The notes under the pieces: generated by a model | Seen by the model: only the letters and a program-made list of their open reading frames with translations | Database searches by the model: none | What the model was told of the DNA's origin: nothing | Shown here: positions 1 to 10,583 of the stretch, one piece after another | Layout: each line of letters opens with the position of its first letter | How positions within the stretch are numbered: the first letter of the stretch is position 1 | Position numbers and translations under genes: made by a program | Origin: Gonocerus acuteangulatus | Taxonomy: Eukaryota; Arthropoda; Insecta; Hemiptera; Coreidae | NCBI GenBank assembly: GCA_946811695.1 | Contig: OX328123.1 | Location: forward strand, 148,937,378-149,001,377 | Length of the DNA: 64,000 nt | Direction: 5' to 3'

Positions 1-171
1 CAATTCATTGAAACGTATGAAATGAAGTATCGGTAGCAGAGGATTCTAGGGTCTTGCGGACCTGACCCCAGGTATAGCCAGCCATAAAACCCTTTGAACA
101 AAGGCCGAGGAAAATATTATCTGTTTCTATTCTATGCTTTTCAAATGAGAACAGGGATATGAACAGGAACC
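1..171 (-). repeat. Family A-like flank
   Basis: This stretch resembles the outer part of family A copies in reverse orientation. The run with CTGTTTCTATT, then CAAATGAGA, then GGATATGAA matches, with divergence, the reverse complement of positions 5205-5290. Nothing coding is visible. It abuts the SINE starting at 172, which interrupts the shared GGAACC / GCGCTAAGATG module. Boundaries are approximate because the window cuts it. Confidence 0.4.
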
Positions 172-334
172 GGGGTCTCCCGTGGTCTAATGGCTAGCGC
201 CTTGGATTCATAAGCGGGAGATGGTGGGTTCGATTCCCAACCTCCGGCAGGAATTTTATCATCCCACGGCTCGCTGGTGAAATTCCTCGCTACACCCTGG
301 ATGTCGGCGCTAATGACCTAGATGTAGATGTGCC

Positions 335-405
<71 letters not shown>
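172..405 (+). mobile_element. tRNA-derived SINE, full length, long poly(A)
   Basis: Head GGGTCTCCCGTGGTCTAATG looks like a tRNA 5' half (weakly Glu-like). An A box (TGGTCTAATGG, 183-193) and a B box (GGTTCGATTCC, 227-237) form a type 2 pol III promoter. The body contains ATTCCTCGCTACACCCTGGA and the tail is GGCGCTAATGACCTAG ... TGTGCCGT followed by about 67 A. The copy splits a family A/B module: GGAACC lies before it and GCGCTAAGATGACGCAG after it, with a short imperfect target duplication (GGAACC / GAAACC). The long pure A tract suggests a recent insertion. Other copies lie at 6491, 30010 and 52785. Confidence 0.88.
183..237 (+). promoter_or_regulatory. Internal pol III promoter (A and B boxes) of SINE
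   Basis: A box TGGTCTAATGG at 183-193 and B box GGTTCGATTCC at 227-237 are spaced as in tRNA genes and recur in the sister copies. They would bind TFIIIC and drive transcription of the SINE if still active. Confidence 0.75.
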
Positions 406-407
<2 letters not shown>

Positions 408-934
408 GAAACCGCGCTAAGATGACGCAGTTTCTGCGAGTCGGACTTTTTTATTATATATACAATACAGCAGAAATTACGACCGGTATGAGTATATTAG
501 GAATTTGGGTCCAAAGTAAACCCCCCCCCCTCCTAATGAACCGATTTAGTTTATTTTTACAACACATATTTACCTGTGGATTACCACTACGAATACCGAG
601 TTTCGTCGAAATATACCAAAAATCACGGCTGGTAGTGGCGAATTGGTATTGTGGGACCGGAGTAAACCCCCCCCCCCTTCTAATGAACCGATTTAGTTCA
701 TTTTTATATCTCACTTTTCTCTCTATAGTACTACGAATACCAAGTTTCGTTGAAATATAACAAATATTACGGCTGACATAGTCAAATTAGTGTTTTGGGT
801 TCGGTATAAACCCCCCCTTCCGGTGGACCGACTTTGGTGGTTAACGAACTCGTTCAATCGTTTGCTAATTGAATGCTATATACCAAGTTTTGTGACGAAA
901 AAACAAAAACTCTGGCCGCTATCGTGTTAACAGG

Positions 935-935
<1 letters not shown>

Positions 936-1002
<67 letters not shown>

Positions 1003-1016
1003 TATATATATATATA
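936..1016. repeat. (TA)n microsatellite, left arm of family B
   Basis: About 80 bp of TA with a single GC interruption, fixed between CAGGCACA and AAATTTTAACGGGGG. The mirror tract is at 1508-1564. Confidence 0.95.
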
Positions 1017-1152
1017 AATTTTAACGGGGGTCATTTTCGGTGTCTACTAGGTAGGATCGATAAAGATTTGAAGAAATTTTTCAAAAATTCCGTCATGAGT
1101 CCAACCTCAATAGCTACTTTCCTTCGGAGGAAAGTGCTAAAAACTAGTTCTG

Positions 1153-1153
<1 letters not shown>

Positions 1154-1240
<87 letters not shown>
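1154..1240. repeat. (AT)n(GT)n compound microsatellite at foldback centre
   Basis: About 66 bp of AT followed by about 20 bp of GT. It lies between the left arm and the mariner-like fragment and so forms part of the loop. Confidence 0.95.
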
Positions 1241-1325
1241 ACAGTAGAACTTGGATAATTCGAACCCCTAGGGACCGATAAAAATGTTCGAATTATCCAA
1301 AATTCGAATTTTTGAAAATAAAGGG
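1241..1325. mobile_element. Possible pogo/mariner-type transposon end
   Basis: After a TA the sequence reads CAGTAGAACTTGGATAATTC, followed by an inverted TTCGAATTATCC about 30 bp on. Pogo/Tigger-group terminal repeats commonly begin CAGT-GAAC-TCGATAATTCG, so this looks like one terminus, inserted at TA in the foldback loop. No second terminus or transposase is visible. Confidence 0.4.
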
Positions 1326-1507
1326 CTAAAAAATCGAACTTCATATTTTCACATTTTTTATTTAAAAAAAAAAAATACATTTTAGCACTTTCCTCCGAAG
1401 GAAAGTAGCTATTGAGGTTGGACTCATGACGGAATTTTTGAAAAAAATTTCTTCAAATCTTTATCGATCCTACCTAGTAGACACCGAAAATGACCCCCGT
1501 TAAAATT

Positions 1508-1515
1508 TATATATA

Positions 1516-1572
<57 letters not shown>
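1508..1572. repeat. (TA)n(TG)n microsatellite, right arm of family B
   Basis: Mirror counterpart of the 936-1016 tract, followed by GTGTGTGTCTG. Confidence 0.93.
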
Positions 1573-1829
1573 CTGTTAACACGATAGCGGCCAGAGTTTT
1601 TGTTTTTTCGTCACGAAACTTGGTATATAGCATTCAATTAGCAAACGATTGAACGAGTTCGTTAACCACCAAAGTCGGTCCACCGGAAGGGGGGGGTTTA
1701 CCCCGAACCCAAAACACTAATTTGACTATGTCAGCCGTAATATTTGTTATATTTCAACGAAACTTGGTATTCGTAGTGGTAATATAGAGAGAAAAGTGAG
1801 ATATAAAAATGAACTAAATCGGTTCATTA

Positions 1830-2240
1830 GAAGGGGGGGTTTACTCCGTACCCACAATACCAATTCGCCACTACCAGCCGTGATTTTTGGTATATTTCGA
1901 TGAAACTCGGTATTCGTAGTGGTAATCCACAGGTAAATAACTTTTGTAAAAATAAACTAAATCGGTTCATTAGAAGGGGGGGGGGTTTACTCCGGACCCA
2001 CAATACCAATTCGCCACTACCAGCCGTGATTTTTGGTATATTTCGATGAAACTCGGTATTCGTAGTGGTAATCCACAGGTAAATAACTGTTGTAAAAATA
2101 AACTAAATCGGTTCATTAGGAGGGGGGGTTTACTCCGGACCCACAATACCAATTCGCCACAACCAGCCGTGATTTTTGGTATATTTCGACGAAACTCGGT
2201 ATTCGTAGTGGTAATCTACAGGTAAATATATGTTGTAAAA
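1830..2240 (-). repeat. Tandem ~143-147 bp module, three copies in right arm
   Basis: The landmark ACCCACAATACC recurs at 1850, 1997 and 2139. Spacing varies with the length of an adjacent G-run. The left arm has fewer copies, so the two arms differ by local expansion. Confidence 0.8.
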
Positions 2241-2410
2241 ATAAATTACTCTCTCTTAGGTCTCTGTTTACTTCTTTCGATCTATTTGCTATTAGTGATA
2301 ATAGCCTATATTCAGCTGCACTATAAAGAAAAAAAAATCCGACTCGGAGGAACTGCGTCATCTTAGCGCGGTTCCATTCATATCTCCAGTGCCATAAGTA
2401 AAGGAATAGA

Positions 2411-2720
2411 ATGAATGAATGAATGAAAAGTTTTATTCTTATTCCGGGATAGAAGTCCCATAGGAATAATTTTGAAATTACAAAATAATTTTGAATTTTA
2501 CGTATAAACTTAAAAACTTATAAATGCTATCAGTATCAATATATAGTGCACAGCTTCAATATAGACTAGGTGTTGGGTAAAACTTGGAGGGATAGAAGGT
2601 GGTAGAAGAGTCGGGATTTAAAGGTTTCTAGGTTGGTAGAATGGCGGACAAACGAAGGCAAGGAATTCCATAGCGAGGTGGCACGGGTGACGAATGAATC
2701 AGTTATTGGTGGGGTTTGAT
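2411..2720 (-). pseudogene. 3' end of a non-LTR retrotransposon (RT C-terminus + 3' UTR)
   Basis: On the minus strand 2720-2566 reads ...SFVTRATSLWNSLPSF...NLETFKSRL, ending in a stop. The LWNSLP...FKSRL pattern is typical of the C-terminal end of jockey/CR1/R1-type reverse transcriptases. It is followed by about 150 bp of 3' UTR and an (ATTC)n tail at 2411-2434. The upstream side is cut at about 2720 by family A sequence, so this is a 5'-truncated copy with no RT core. Confidence 0.65.
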
Positions 2721-3745
2721 CTTTCGTGAAACATATAAAATAAAATCTCGAAGAGAAAATAGATTTAAGGCTCCACAACAGGAAACTGACAGTATCATGG
2801 CGACTTCCCTCACCTTCTCAACGTTCGCTCTTGGAAACACTATAATAATGTTTCACATTTTTTTACCTTGTTTTAGTCAAATACTCGTTTTACTGTTAAA
2901 TGCAATTAAAATAAGCAAGAACCAGTTAAAACGCTTGGTAAACAGATACAAAAACCCGTTCAAAAGATCAAAACTAAGAATTGCGAATTTTCAAGTCCTT
3001 ATTTCCCCAATTGATATCACCCCGTCAAAAATTACATCAGAAACCTTTTTATAGAGATTTGGATAGTGGTAAGAGACCCACGATTTCTCAACCATTTTCG
3101 AGATATTTTAGAAAATCCACGAAAGTCCCAAAACCTTTCATGCCTGTTAATGAAATATTTTATTTCTAGTACTTCCTTATCCTTAACTCCAAACGGAACC
3201 AACATCTACCTATCATATATTAGATGAATATCAAACGTCTGAAACAAGTTTCAAATGAATTAATCGTTTCTGAATACCCAAATTGAAAATTAGTTTGGAA
3301 AAAAAGGTGATTCAATGTTTCTCGAAAACTGTTATAGATATCGCTTTAGAAATGGTTTCGTTCGTTTTTTGTTTTTTGTTTTGTTTTTTTTTTTCTTTTT
3401 TTGCGATAATAACCTTATAATAGCCCGGCGCTAATAGCCAAATAGTTGATGCGCCGTTAAAAACGAAAAAAAAAATAAAATAAAAATAACCTTATAAAAC
3501 GAGTACCTGCAAGCATATGAACTCGAAAACATAAGCGTTACGATTTTTTTCGGACCAATTTTGCTCCAAAAAGCATCTTCCGGTGGACGGATTCTGCTGG
3601 TTAACGAACTTGACCTTTCAATTTTGACGAAAGATCTTTGTACCAAATGTCATCAAAATCGGACTATTTTTGAGCCAGCTAGAAAGCGAACAGGCAAATA
3701 TATATATATATATATTTATATACATATATATATTACCTTCCTAGT
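2705..3745 (+). repeat. Family A repeat, copy 1
   Basis: Diagnostic modules in order: TTCTCAACGTTCGC (2817), CCAATTGATATCACCCC (3007), TCTCAACCATTTTCGAGATA (3086), AACGAACTTGACCTTTCAA, CATCAAAATCGGACTATTTT (3650), GCGAACAGGCAAATA and a (TA)n tract at 3697-3733. It matches copies near 5160, 15363, 49015 and 52380. It is interrupted at 3431-3484 by a SINE tail with target duplications. Short open frames inside match other copies as DNA and show no protein family. Ends are approximate. Confidence 0.7.
3431..3484 (+). mobile_element. Tail-only SINE insertion
   Basis: Only about 54 bp: TAGCCCGGCGCTAATAGCC, then GTTGATGCGCCGTTAAAAAC and an A-rich run. It is bracketed by a 13-bp direct repeat AATAACCTTATAA (3418-3430 and 3485-3497) that is nearly single copy in other family A members. 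It is therefore a severely 5'-truncated SINE carrying little more than the shared 3' hairpin tail. Confidence 0.75.
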
Positions 3746-5159
3746 TGAGAGCGATTTTTTTTAACGGATTCATGTTTAGTGCTTTAAAATACGCTATAGT
3801 GCAGAATCGGCGAGGAGGCTCTCGAACCAAAAAAAATACTGTTCAGTGGTTTGCAACATTTTTTTTCGCGTTTTCATTCTTATTTAGGATGAAATGAATC
3901 AGTATGTGAAGTTTTACGAAGATCCAAGTTTTCTTGGGGCACTAATTGCTCAGAATTACAAAACTTTGAATTAGAGTACTAAATATTTTATATAAACTTC
4001 AATAACCTACTCTCATATAATCTTGAAGAAAAAGAGATTTTATGTGCTGAAAAATTACAGTACCGGATCTAAATGACTCGGCCTTTTCGACTTCTGCTCT
4101 AAAGGCCTATATCAAACAACCAAAAATTCGTTCTCTTTTTACTAGAAAATCCATTAGACTGCTAAAGACTATGATGAAACAAAAACAACACTGCGGGGTA
4201 AAAACTCGAAAGAACATTTTAAAAGAAAGAAATCAACACTTTCGAGGTTTCAAGCACTTAATTCTCCGCCTGAGCGCGTCCCTTAAAAAATATCTTTACA
4301 ACCGCCAGAAAAAATAGATTTTTCATTGACTTTGAAACATAAATTCATTATATTTAAATTCCAATACATATTTCTGAATAATCATTGTACCATTTACTGT
4401 AATCAAACGATTAGCAATTGGTCCACCAAATAAGGAATAATTGCCTGAAACACCTAATCGAATTTCTTCATTATATTGCGAAAACAAATGGCAGGGATAA
4501 AGGTTAGATCTTAAGGGCAGAGTGATTACAGCCGGTATGACTTTTATTTTTCAATCAATAATGTCTTAACTACATCCATAATTAGATGATTAAGTAGAAC
4601 GATTTTAGAATCAGAAAAAAAGAAGGTTAAGATAAAAAATGTGTAATTAATAATGTGTTTTTGCACCTCGTTAAATTCAATTTTCACCTAATTAATCCTT
4701 ATATGGGAGCAAAGAATCTCTGAAAGGTATCAATTTGAATAGCGTCTGTCGTTTCGCGTTTCACCATTCTGACACTAATATGCGCATAACAAACACTTTA
4801 ATGAACTTTCACATATTACTCATTAGAATTATAACTTCCAAGACGTTTCTGTAATACAGTAATTATTACAAAAACGTTCACATACTGAAAAGAAAGCATA
4901 TAATGGCATATTACAAGGCTGACATATTCAACACATCGACGGTCAGCTCATGAGAACTAATCCCGATACACAAATAAAATAACAATAGATTAGAGATCAC
5001 ATTGAAAAATGTGTAGAAGAGAAAAAAAGTGGTCAAAATAGTTCTTAAGAAATGGGGTCGAAATTGAACTAAGCACGTTCCACGTTTGCTTCGAATAAAA
5101 AAAAAAACATTTTGATTACTATTATTTCCTATAGCTAACGTCACTACCAACTAAATAAA
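3746..5159. other. Unassigned AT-rich sequence
   Basis: No convincing gene. A short piece at 3765-3815 (ATGTTTAGTGCTTTAAAATA onward) resembles the terminal repeat of the TIR element at 36558-37289, suggesting a relic. The rest shows no coding similarity, tandem repeat or RNA gene that I can support. Confidence 0.4.
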
Positions 5160-6053
5160 GAAAAAAAATCAGACTCGCAAGAACTGCGTCATCATAGCGC
5201 GCTTCGGCTCTTATACCTAGTCTAATTTGGAAAGATTAAAATAGAAACAGTTATTATTTTGGTTCGACCTTTCTGGAAAAGGTTTTATGGTCTTACCTGA
5301 AAGGGTCGGCCAACCCCAGAAAGGCCCCCGCATAAAGGCAGTTGGAAAGGCTTCTAATCTCTCTCTTGTCAAATAAATTATACATCTATACGCAATTAAA
5401 AAATAACAAGGAATAAAAACATACAAAAAGAACCGTTCGAATAAACGAACTCAATTACTTCAAAGTTTCTCCGATTGACATCGCCTTATCAAAACTTTCT
5501 TCAGAATCTTTTTTGTAGAGCACTTAGTAAGCTTTTGAATGGTAACCTTTCGTGTGCCAAGATTCTCAACCATCTTCGAGATATAAATAATAAGGAATGT
5601 TTACGAAGTTTCCAAAGCTTTTCATGTCTGTTAATAAAATATTTTATTCTAACCCTTCCTTAACTCCAATCGTAACCAAAATTTCAACATATTAGTTTGG
5701 ATGAAATTCAGAAAATGTTTAAACTGAATCCCATGATTCTAAGCACCCCCAAACCAAAAACGTTATTCAACAACTATTTTTCCAATTTTCTCAAAAAACG
5801 GTTAATGCTATCGCCTTAAAAATGGTTTCATTCGTTTTCCTAGGCCAAGAAGCCTATAAAACGAGTACTTAAAAGCATATGAAGTAAGCGCAACAATTTT
5901 TTCGCGCGAATTTCGCTTCAAAAACCATGTTCCGGTGGGCGGTTTCTGCTTGACCTTTCAAATTAGGCGAAAGATTTTTGTACCAAATTTCATCAAATTC
6001 GGACCATTATTCGCTGTGCTAGGCCGCGAACAGACAAATATATACATACATAA

Positions 6054-6111
<58 letters not shown>

Positions 6112-6212
6112 TTGAACCACCGTTATTTTCGTTTCGTAGTCGGCAGCAGGACTGCGTCATGAGGTCAACCTTATAAGCGGGGGAGGGAGGGAGGAACTGC
6201 GCTAAAATGGCT
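5160..6212 (+). repeat. Family A repeat, copy 2 (near full length)
   Basis: It starts with AGACTCGCAAGAACTGCGTC and a diverged TAGCGCGCTTC, and ends GAGGAACTGCGCTAAAA, so the two ends are inverted versions of TTAGCGCGGTTCC. Internal modules run in the usual order, with (TA)n at about 6055-6106 followed by TTTGAACCACCGTTATTTTC. No gene is recognised. The right end is close to the 5S-SINE target site. Confidence 0.75.
6055..6106. repeat. (TA)n microsatellite in family A copy 2
   Basis: TA tract between ACAGACAAATATATACATAC and AAAAATTTGAACCACC, the same position as in other family A copies. Confidence 0.95.
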
Positions 6213-6257
6213 TTTCACTATTGCCATTATTTATTTAAATTTTAACGTCCATTTATT

Positions 6258-6426
6258 TATTTTTTGTTGTAGTATGTTTAATGGCTGTCTACAGGTTGCC
6301 ACCCTTTTCTATAATGCCAGCAGCACGTGGTCGGTCACCCATTCAGGTACTAGCCACGCCCGACGTTGCTTAACTTCGGTGATCTACGGGAACCGATGCA
6401 TTTAACGTGGCTATGGCCGTTGGCTC
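6258..6426 (-). mobile_element. 5S rRNA-derived SINE (SINE3 type)
   Basis: Read on the minus strand, 6425-6315 follows 5S rRNA: GCCAACGGCCATAGCCACG, then GATCACCGAAGTTAAGCAAC, GTCGGGCGTGGCTAGTACCT and ATGGGTGACCGACCACG. Downstream is a short body with GGGTGGCAACCTGTAGACAG. A perfect 12-bp target duplication CGTCCATTTATT flanks it (6246-6257 and 6427-6438). 5S internal control regions give a type 1 pol III promoter, which is the known basis of SINE3 elements. It is not a genomic 5S gene, because it has no tandem context and carries a SINE tail and target duplication. Confidence 0.88.
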
Positions 6427-6490
6427 GTCCATTTATTATAGACATTTTAGAACGGTAAATGAATTTTCAACCACCGACAACATTATTTTT

Positions 6491-6688
6491 TGTTTTTTAT
6501 TTTTTTTATTTTTTATTTTTTTTACGGCGCATCTACATCTAGGTCATTAGCGCCGACATCCAGGGTGCAGCGAGGAATTTTACCAGCGAGCCGTGGGATG
6601 ATAAAATTCCTGACGGAGGTTGGGAATCGAACCCACCATCTCCCGCTTATGAATCCAAGGCGCTAGCCATTAGACCACGGGAGACCCT
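6491..6688 (-). mobile_element. tRNA-derived SINE, full length
   Basis: Minus-strand copy with head GGGTCTCCCGTGGTCTAATG, B box GGTTCGATTCC, tail GGCGCTAATGACCTAGATGT ... GCGCCGT and an A-rich tract (T-rich here, 6491-6525). A perfect 14-bp target duplication GACAACATTATTTT lies at 6477-6490 and 6689-6702. Confidence 0.92.
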
Positions 6689-6702
6689 GACAACATTATT
6701 TT

Positions 6703-7784
6703 CGTTTTAATAGTGTTATAAAATGAAAATGTTATTTTTGTGGGGTACAATAATCGTAATAAAAAATATATATTTTTAACTAGTAGTAAATAATTGTTGA
6801 AAGTCAAAATATTCATTCCAAGGGTCATAAAAGATTTTCCTTCATCCCGAAATCTTTAAATTGATTTTTTTTTTTTTTTTTTTTTTTGTTTGGCATGCGT
6901 GTCAGGGAAAATATTTCTGCGTCAATACTATAGCCTTTAGAGGTAGACGAAACAGTTCTTTTGGGCATGCTTGAATTTCCTTTCTCTCTCCCTTCTGTTC
7001 GTCTATTTGCAAAGCTGAATGAACTAACCGCAGTCTATATGAAATATTTACAGGTAAATATAATATTCATTTCAGTTTTAGATTAAAATGAAGGCTTTTG
7101 AAAAAGTGTAAAGAGGCGGATTTATAAAGCATTTATTCACATACCTACTAAAATATAAATGGCACATCATATTAAAACATAATGAAAAATAAGATTATAA
7201 TATTTTAAAGGAACAAGTGGAAACCTCCCTGTAATAAGGTTATAACAGAGACAAGTTTTCCCGCGAATGTAGGCCACTAACTATTCTCTCCAACTTCACC
7301 ATCTACTAAGTTGGGTATTGATATGTAGTTTCGACTGGCACTGAAATAACCCCCTCCCCCCCAACAAAAAGGGGGTTCACCCTTTTATTATTAGAAAAAA
7401 CATACTTACGACATAGCGATTTTTCTATTATTATTATTATTATTATTAAATAGCGTAACATGAACGGATTAACCAGGATGATTCAGGAGACTTTAACGCA
7501 CTAAATGAAAGAAACTTGAACGGTAGGTAAGAGAGAGAGCTGTCATCCTAGAAGGCTCTTGAGGATCGGCAGACGTGGGTAGAGAAGGCGTTCTCATTCC
7601 TGCCAGCTAGTGAAAGAACAATGGAACAGTAGCATTCGCCTATCGCTCTGTCCTACAATCCAAACACGTTCCGGTATTTAAGGTTGAGGCCATCAGGTCC
7701 AACCTTCGAATCAAGTCCATTCCTCCAGGTAATACGTACAGCATTGTAATAAATGATATGTCTATTAATTTATTTGCTTCTTCC
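6703..7784. other. Unassigned AT-rich sequence
   Basis: No supportable gene. It contains a T-run at 6867-6887, a C-run at 7351-7361 and a (TTA)n run at 7427-7447. Nothing else is recognised. Confidence 0.4.
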
Positions 7785-7920
7785 AATAGCGCCGGGCTAT
7801 CTACAGATTGTTAGCCTTTATAAACACCAATGGTAGCAGAAAATGTTTTCGGCGCGGTAATTGCTGAGAAAGTCAATCTCCCGCAGGTGAGCCTCGAACC
7901 CACAACTCCTACGGGGGGGG
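7785..7920 (-). mobile_element. Degenerate tRNA-headed SINE
   Basis: On the minus strand there is a B box-like GTGGGTTCGAGGC (near 7895), a CTGCGGGAGATTGAC segment, and a tail with GATAGCCCGGCGCTATTGG. The tail matches the 5S-SINE at 45153. The head is diverged and no target duplication is clear. Confidence 0.5.
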
Positions 7921-8284
7921 GGACTTTCTTTCATAATCATGGCTTTTTACTTGTCATTTATTGGTGTTATCCTCTCTTATGGTTGATTTAGGTGCTAAAA
8001 GAAACATCGTATTTTCGAAGTAAATTGATTATAAAAAGATCCAAAATGATATGAAAAAAGAAAGAAAATAGTCATAAAGATTTCAGCGAAAGTCTTCACA
8101 ACAAATTGTAAAAAGAAAACTTTAACTGGTCTAATTATAATCTTATAACTATTAGCTTTAGTATACTTATATGTGACTTCTACATCTTATCGAATATGTA
8201 ATTTATCTTAGACAGGCCAGGAAAAGAGAAGGCGCAATTGTTTTGGCAAGGATGCGTATCATGGTTGGTGCACATTTAATTAGC

Positions 8285-8690
8285 TGAGGGAATAGTAACT
8301 TTCAACAATAACTCGGTAGAGGAGATTAAGGGCAGAATGGGTGAAGGAAACTGATAACTCTATGACCCGTGCTCCCAAGCGAAAGTTCGGGACAGCAAAT
8401 CTTGTTGTGTACGGCAGCGAAACGCAGACTCTGGCCAAAGAAATTAAGAAAGTCCTTCTAGTCTGGGAAAGAAGAGTCCTCAGGAAACTTTTTGGAACCG
8501 TAAGAGAGCAGCACAGGTGGAGGATCAGAAGCAATGCCGATCTAATCCTCTATGATATTAAGACTGGTAAATTGATGCTATACGGTGTAGCTGGGGGTAA
8601 AAGAAAGCGATACAGACCAAGGCAAAGGTGTCTTAACCACCTGGAAGAGGACTTCCGGATGCTAGGGGTCCCAAATTATGGGTGACCGCT
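8285..8690 (+). pseudogene. RTE-type LINE relic, RT C-terminal region
   Basis: The frame at 8341-8685 reads YGSETQTLAKE...VWERRVLRKLFGTVREQHRWRIRSNADL...RPRQRCLNHLEEDFRMLGV. This follows the C-terminal region of RTE/BovB-like reverse transcriptases (YGSETW, ERKILRKIFGPV, WRIR-N-EL, GRPR-RW). A preceding stretch, FNNNSVEEIKGRM, in another frame fits the upstream part, so there is a frameshift near 8335. No RT catalytic core remains. Confidence 0.72.
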
Positions 8691-10199
8691 AACGCGGTAG
8701 CATCAAACCACGTGAGGTGATAGGTTCCACCTGAAGAAGAAAGGTGGCTCTTACAATGACTGTAGCACCCAACAACGAGTGGGTATGAATGTGAATTACG
8801 GATTCTTGTTCATCATCTAAGTGGCAAAGTAGATCGACTGCTACATGTTGGAGGTTGTTAGCGCAGGACATCAACGTGGACTATGAAGTTGTCGGAATTC
8901 CCAGTGGTCGGAATGAAGCATCGGCGGTCGAAGGGGAGCACTAGTATTCCTCATGATGGCAAGAATATTATTCTAATATGTTAATATTAAAGTAATGTGT
9001 TTAATCACGTAAGAATTTAAGCGGCAGGTCCTACGCCCACTTAACCCATTGGAGACCGATTGCACACCATGTGAGCAATTGATTTCCGAGGCTATAAGAT
9101 GGCCTGCGCACCGTGTGTACAATTACAGAAATATGCAATTTTCAGTTATTCTGAGTTAATTAGACGTCGAAATGTGATTTTTCTTGAACTAATGAAACCT
9201 TTAAAGCACAGGAAACAAAATTAGGCATTTGTTTTACAAATTGGGGTTTTCCGAAAAGCGAGCTTCTCACCTGGCGTGCAATGATCTTATTTATGTGAAT
9301 TTACTTACGACTTAGGTGATTTCCATAGTAAACATGTTTTTGTTTTTTTTTTTAAAAAAACGAACAATACAAAAAAAATGTCGAGACCGTGTTAAAAAAA
9401 AATCGACGTCTCGAATGAGACGTCGTTAGAGGAATCGACGTATCGTTTTAGTTGCCTAAATAGTTACGATATGCCTAACACGATAAGTCTTGGAATCACT
9501 TGAAAAGTAATGATCTCAGAGGGTAAGATAGCTGTATATCTAGAGGTGAAGAGAAAAACACCGCTAAATATATCTACATAACGCCCCCGGGCATAGACCA
9601 CCCTGCCATTTTTCATATTCACACAAAGCAACAACAGGAAATAACCACACGCTTCCCATATATATTATTAAAGTCGCGAAAGTTAACAAACAAAAAAATA
9701 CGCCCGAATATTAAGGACATAGATTTGCAGTTGCGCCGAAGATGCCCTTGGGCGTGGCTGCTGACATTTGGATCACACCCTCCTACCAGATGCTAAAGGT
9801 GAACCCGGGCCTAATCTCTGGAGGCCCCAAGGCTCCTGGGGGATTTAGGTCTCTAAAATATATCCTCGAGGAAGATCCTGATAAATAATTTTGAAATATA
9901 CGTTCTGCTCAGAAAAATATGAAGTAGACGTATGAAGTGAGCCATCAAGCCACATGATGGATATTCTTGCTAATATGTTCCCGTCAAATTTATTACAATG
10001 ATAATTTCTTCTTTAATATTTCAAATAACTTACGTCTTTTACATTATGAAATCGTCTGAAATTGTAATCGGATTACTTTCAATTTACAAAATGCCAACGT
10101 TTTTTTATTAACATCTTGTAGCCACGATTTAAAAAAAAAATTTCTAGATTTACTCATAATTGTATACAAATCTAATATTTTTATTCCCTTTTATCATTA
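8691..10199. other. Unassigned sequence
   Basis: No gene supported. A TTAACCCATTGGAGACC motif at 9040 resembles a piggyBac-type terminus, but I see no partner end. GACGTCTCGAATGAGACGTC at 9404-9423 is a short hairpin. The 9720-9850 stretch is locally GC-richer without a recognisable frame. Confidence 0.35.
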
Positions 10200-10262
10200 T
10201 TATTTTTTGTTGTGTGTGTGTTTAACGGCGTATCAGCTATTGGGATATTAACGCCTTTTATC
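10200..10262 (-). mobile_element. SINE tail remnant
   Basis: The reverse complement reads GGCGTTAATATCCCAATAGC then TGATACGCCGTTAAAC and a CA-rich run. This is the GGCGY...RCGCC tail shared with other SINEs here. No head is visible. Confidence 0.5.
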
Positions 10263-10329
10263 CTTATTATTCCTTACTTCATTTCTAGACTTAAGTATTC
10301 GTATTAGTATTGAAATTACTAAGCCGTTT

Positions 10330-10583
10330 CATGGGCGTATATAAGGGGAAGGCTGAGGGGGCTGCAGCCCCACCCCAAAAATTTCATTTGATGGTAAAAA
10401 TGTGTCATAAAAACCTTAAAAATAAATTAAATAAGATCACTTAGTTAATAAAAAATAGTATATTTTAGGTGAAATATCGTTTTAGTTGCCTAAAACTATT
10501 TTAAATTCTAAATTTTTCATATTCCATGCCCCGGAAATGGTATCAGCCCCCCCTCCCGAAATTATTTCCTATATACGCCCATG
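10330..10583. mobile_element. hAT-like MITE (CATGGGCGTATATA termini)
   Basis: 254 bp with inverted ends CATGGGCGTATATA / TATATACGCCCATG and a perfect 8-bp target duplication AGCCGTTT (10322-10329, 10584-10591). A C/G-rich GGGGCTGCAGCCCC block lies just inside one end. No coding capacity. An 8-bp duplication and CA-starting ends fit hAT. A second complete copy is at 32096 and a partial one at 19487. Confidence 0.82.

Larger units (their letters stand above)
406..2385. mobile_element. Large foldback (inverted-repeat) element, family B
   Basis: The left arm (about 406-1150) reappears as reverse complement in the right arm (about 1381-2385). Paired landmarks are GCGCTAAGATGACGCAG with CTGCGTCATCTTAGCGC, the C-runs near 520, 670 and 810 with G-runs near 1980, 1840 and 1690, and GGAGGAAAGTGCTAAAA (1126) with TTTTAGCACTTTCCTCC (1381). 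Each arm carries a (TA)n tract at the same relative place. The centre holds another (AT)n tract and a possible mariner-type fragment. No transposase frame is visible; the open frames inside are repeat artefacts. The ends are the same module that bounds family A, so A and B are related. Confidence 0.75.

Noticed and set aside
172..260. Genuine tRNA gene
   Set aside because: A and B boxes are present, but the anticodon arm and acceptor stem do not close and the unit continues into a SINE body and poly(A); the same applies to 6491, 30010, 52785 and 60172.
873..1380. Tyr-Ile repeat proteins across the window
   Set aside because: These are translations of (TA)n microsatellites on both strands, not genes.
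6315..6425. Functional 5S rRNA gene
   Set aside because: Changes in conserved positions, a SINE body attached, and a flanking target duplication indicate a retroposon.
9040..9100. piggyBac-like start TTAACCCATTGGAG
   Set aside because: No inverted partner ending in TTAA found within the following sequence.
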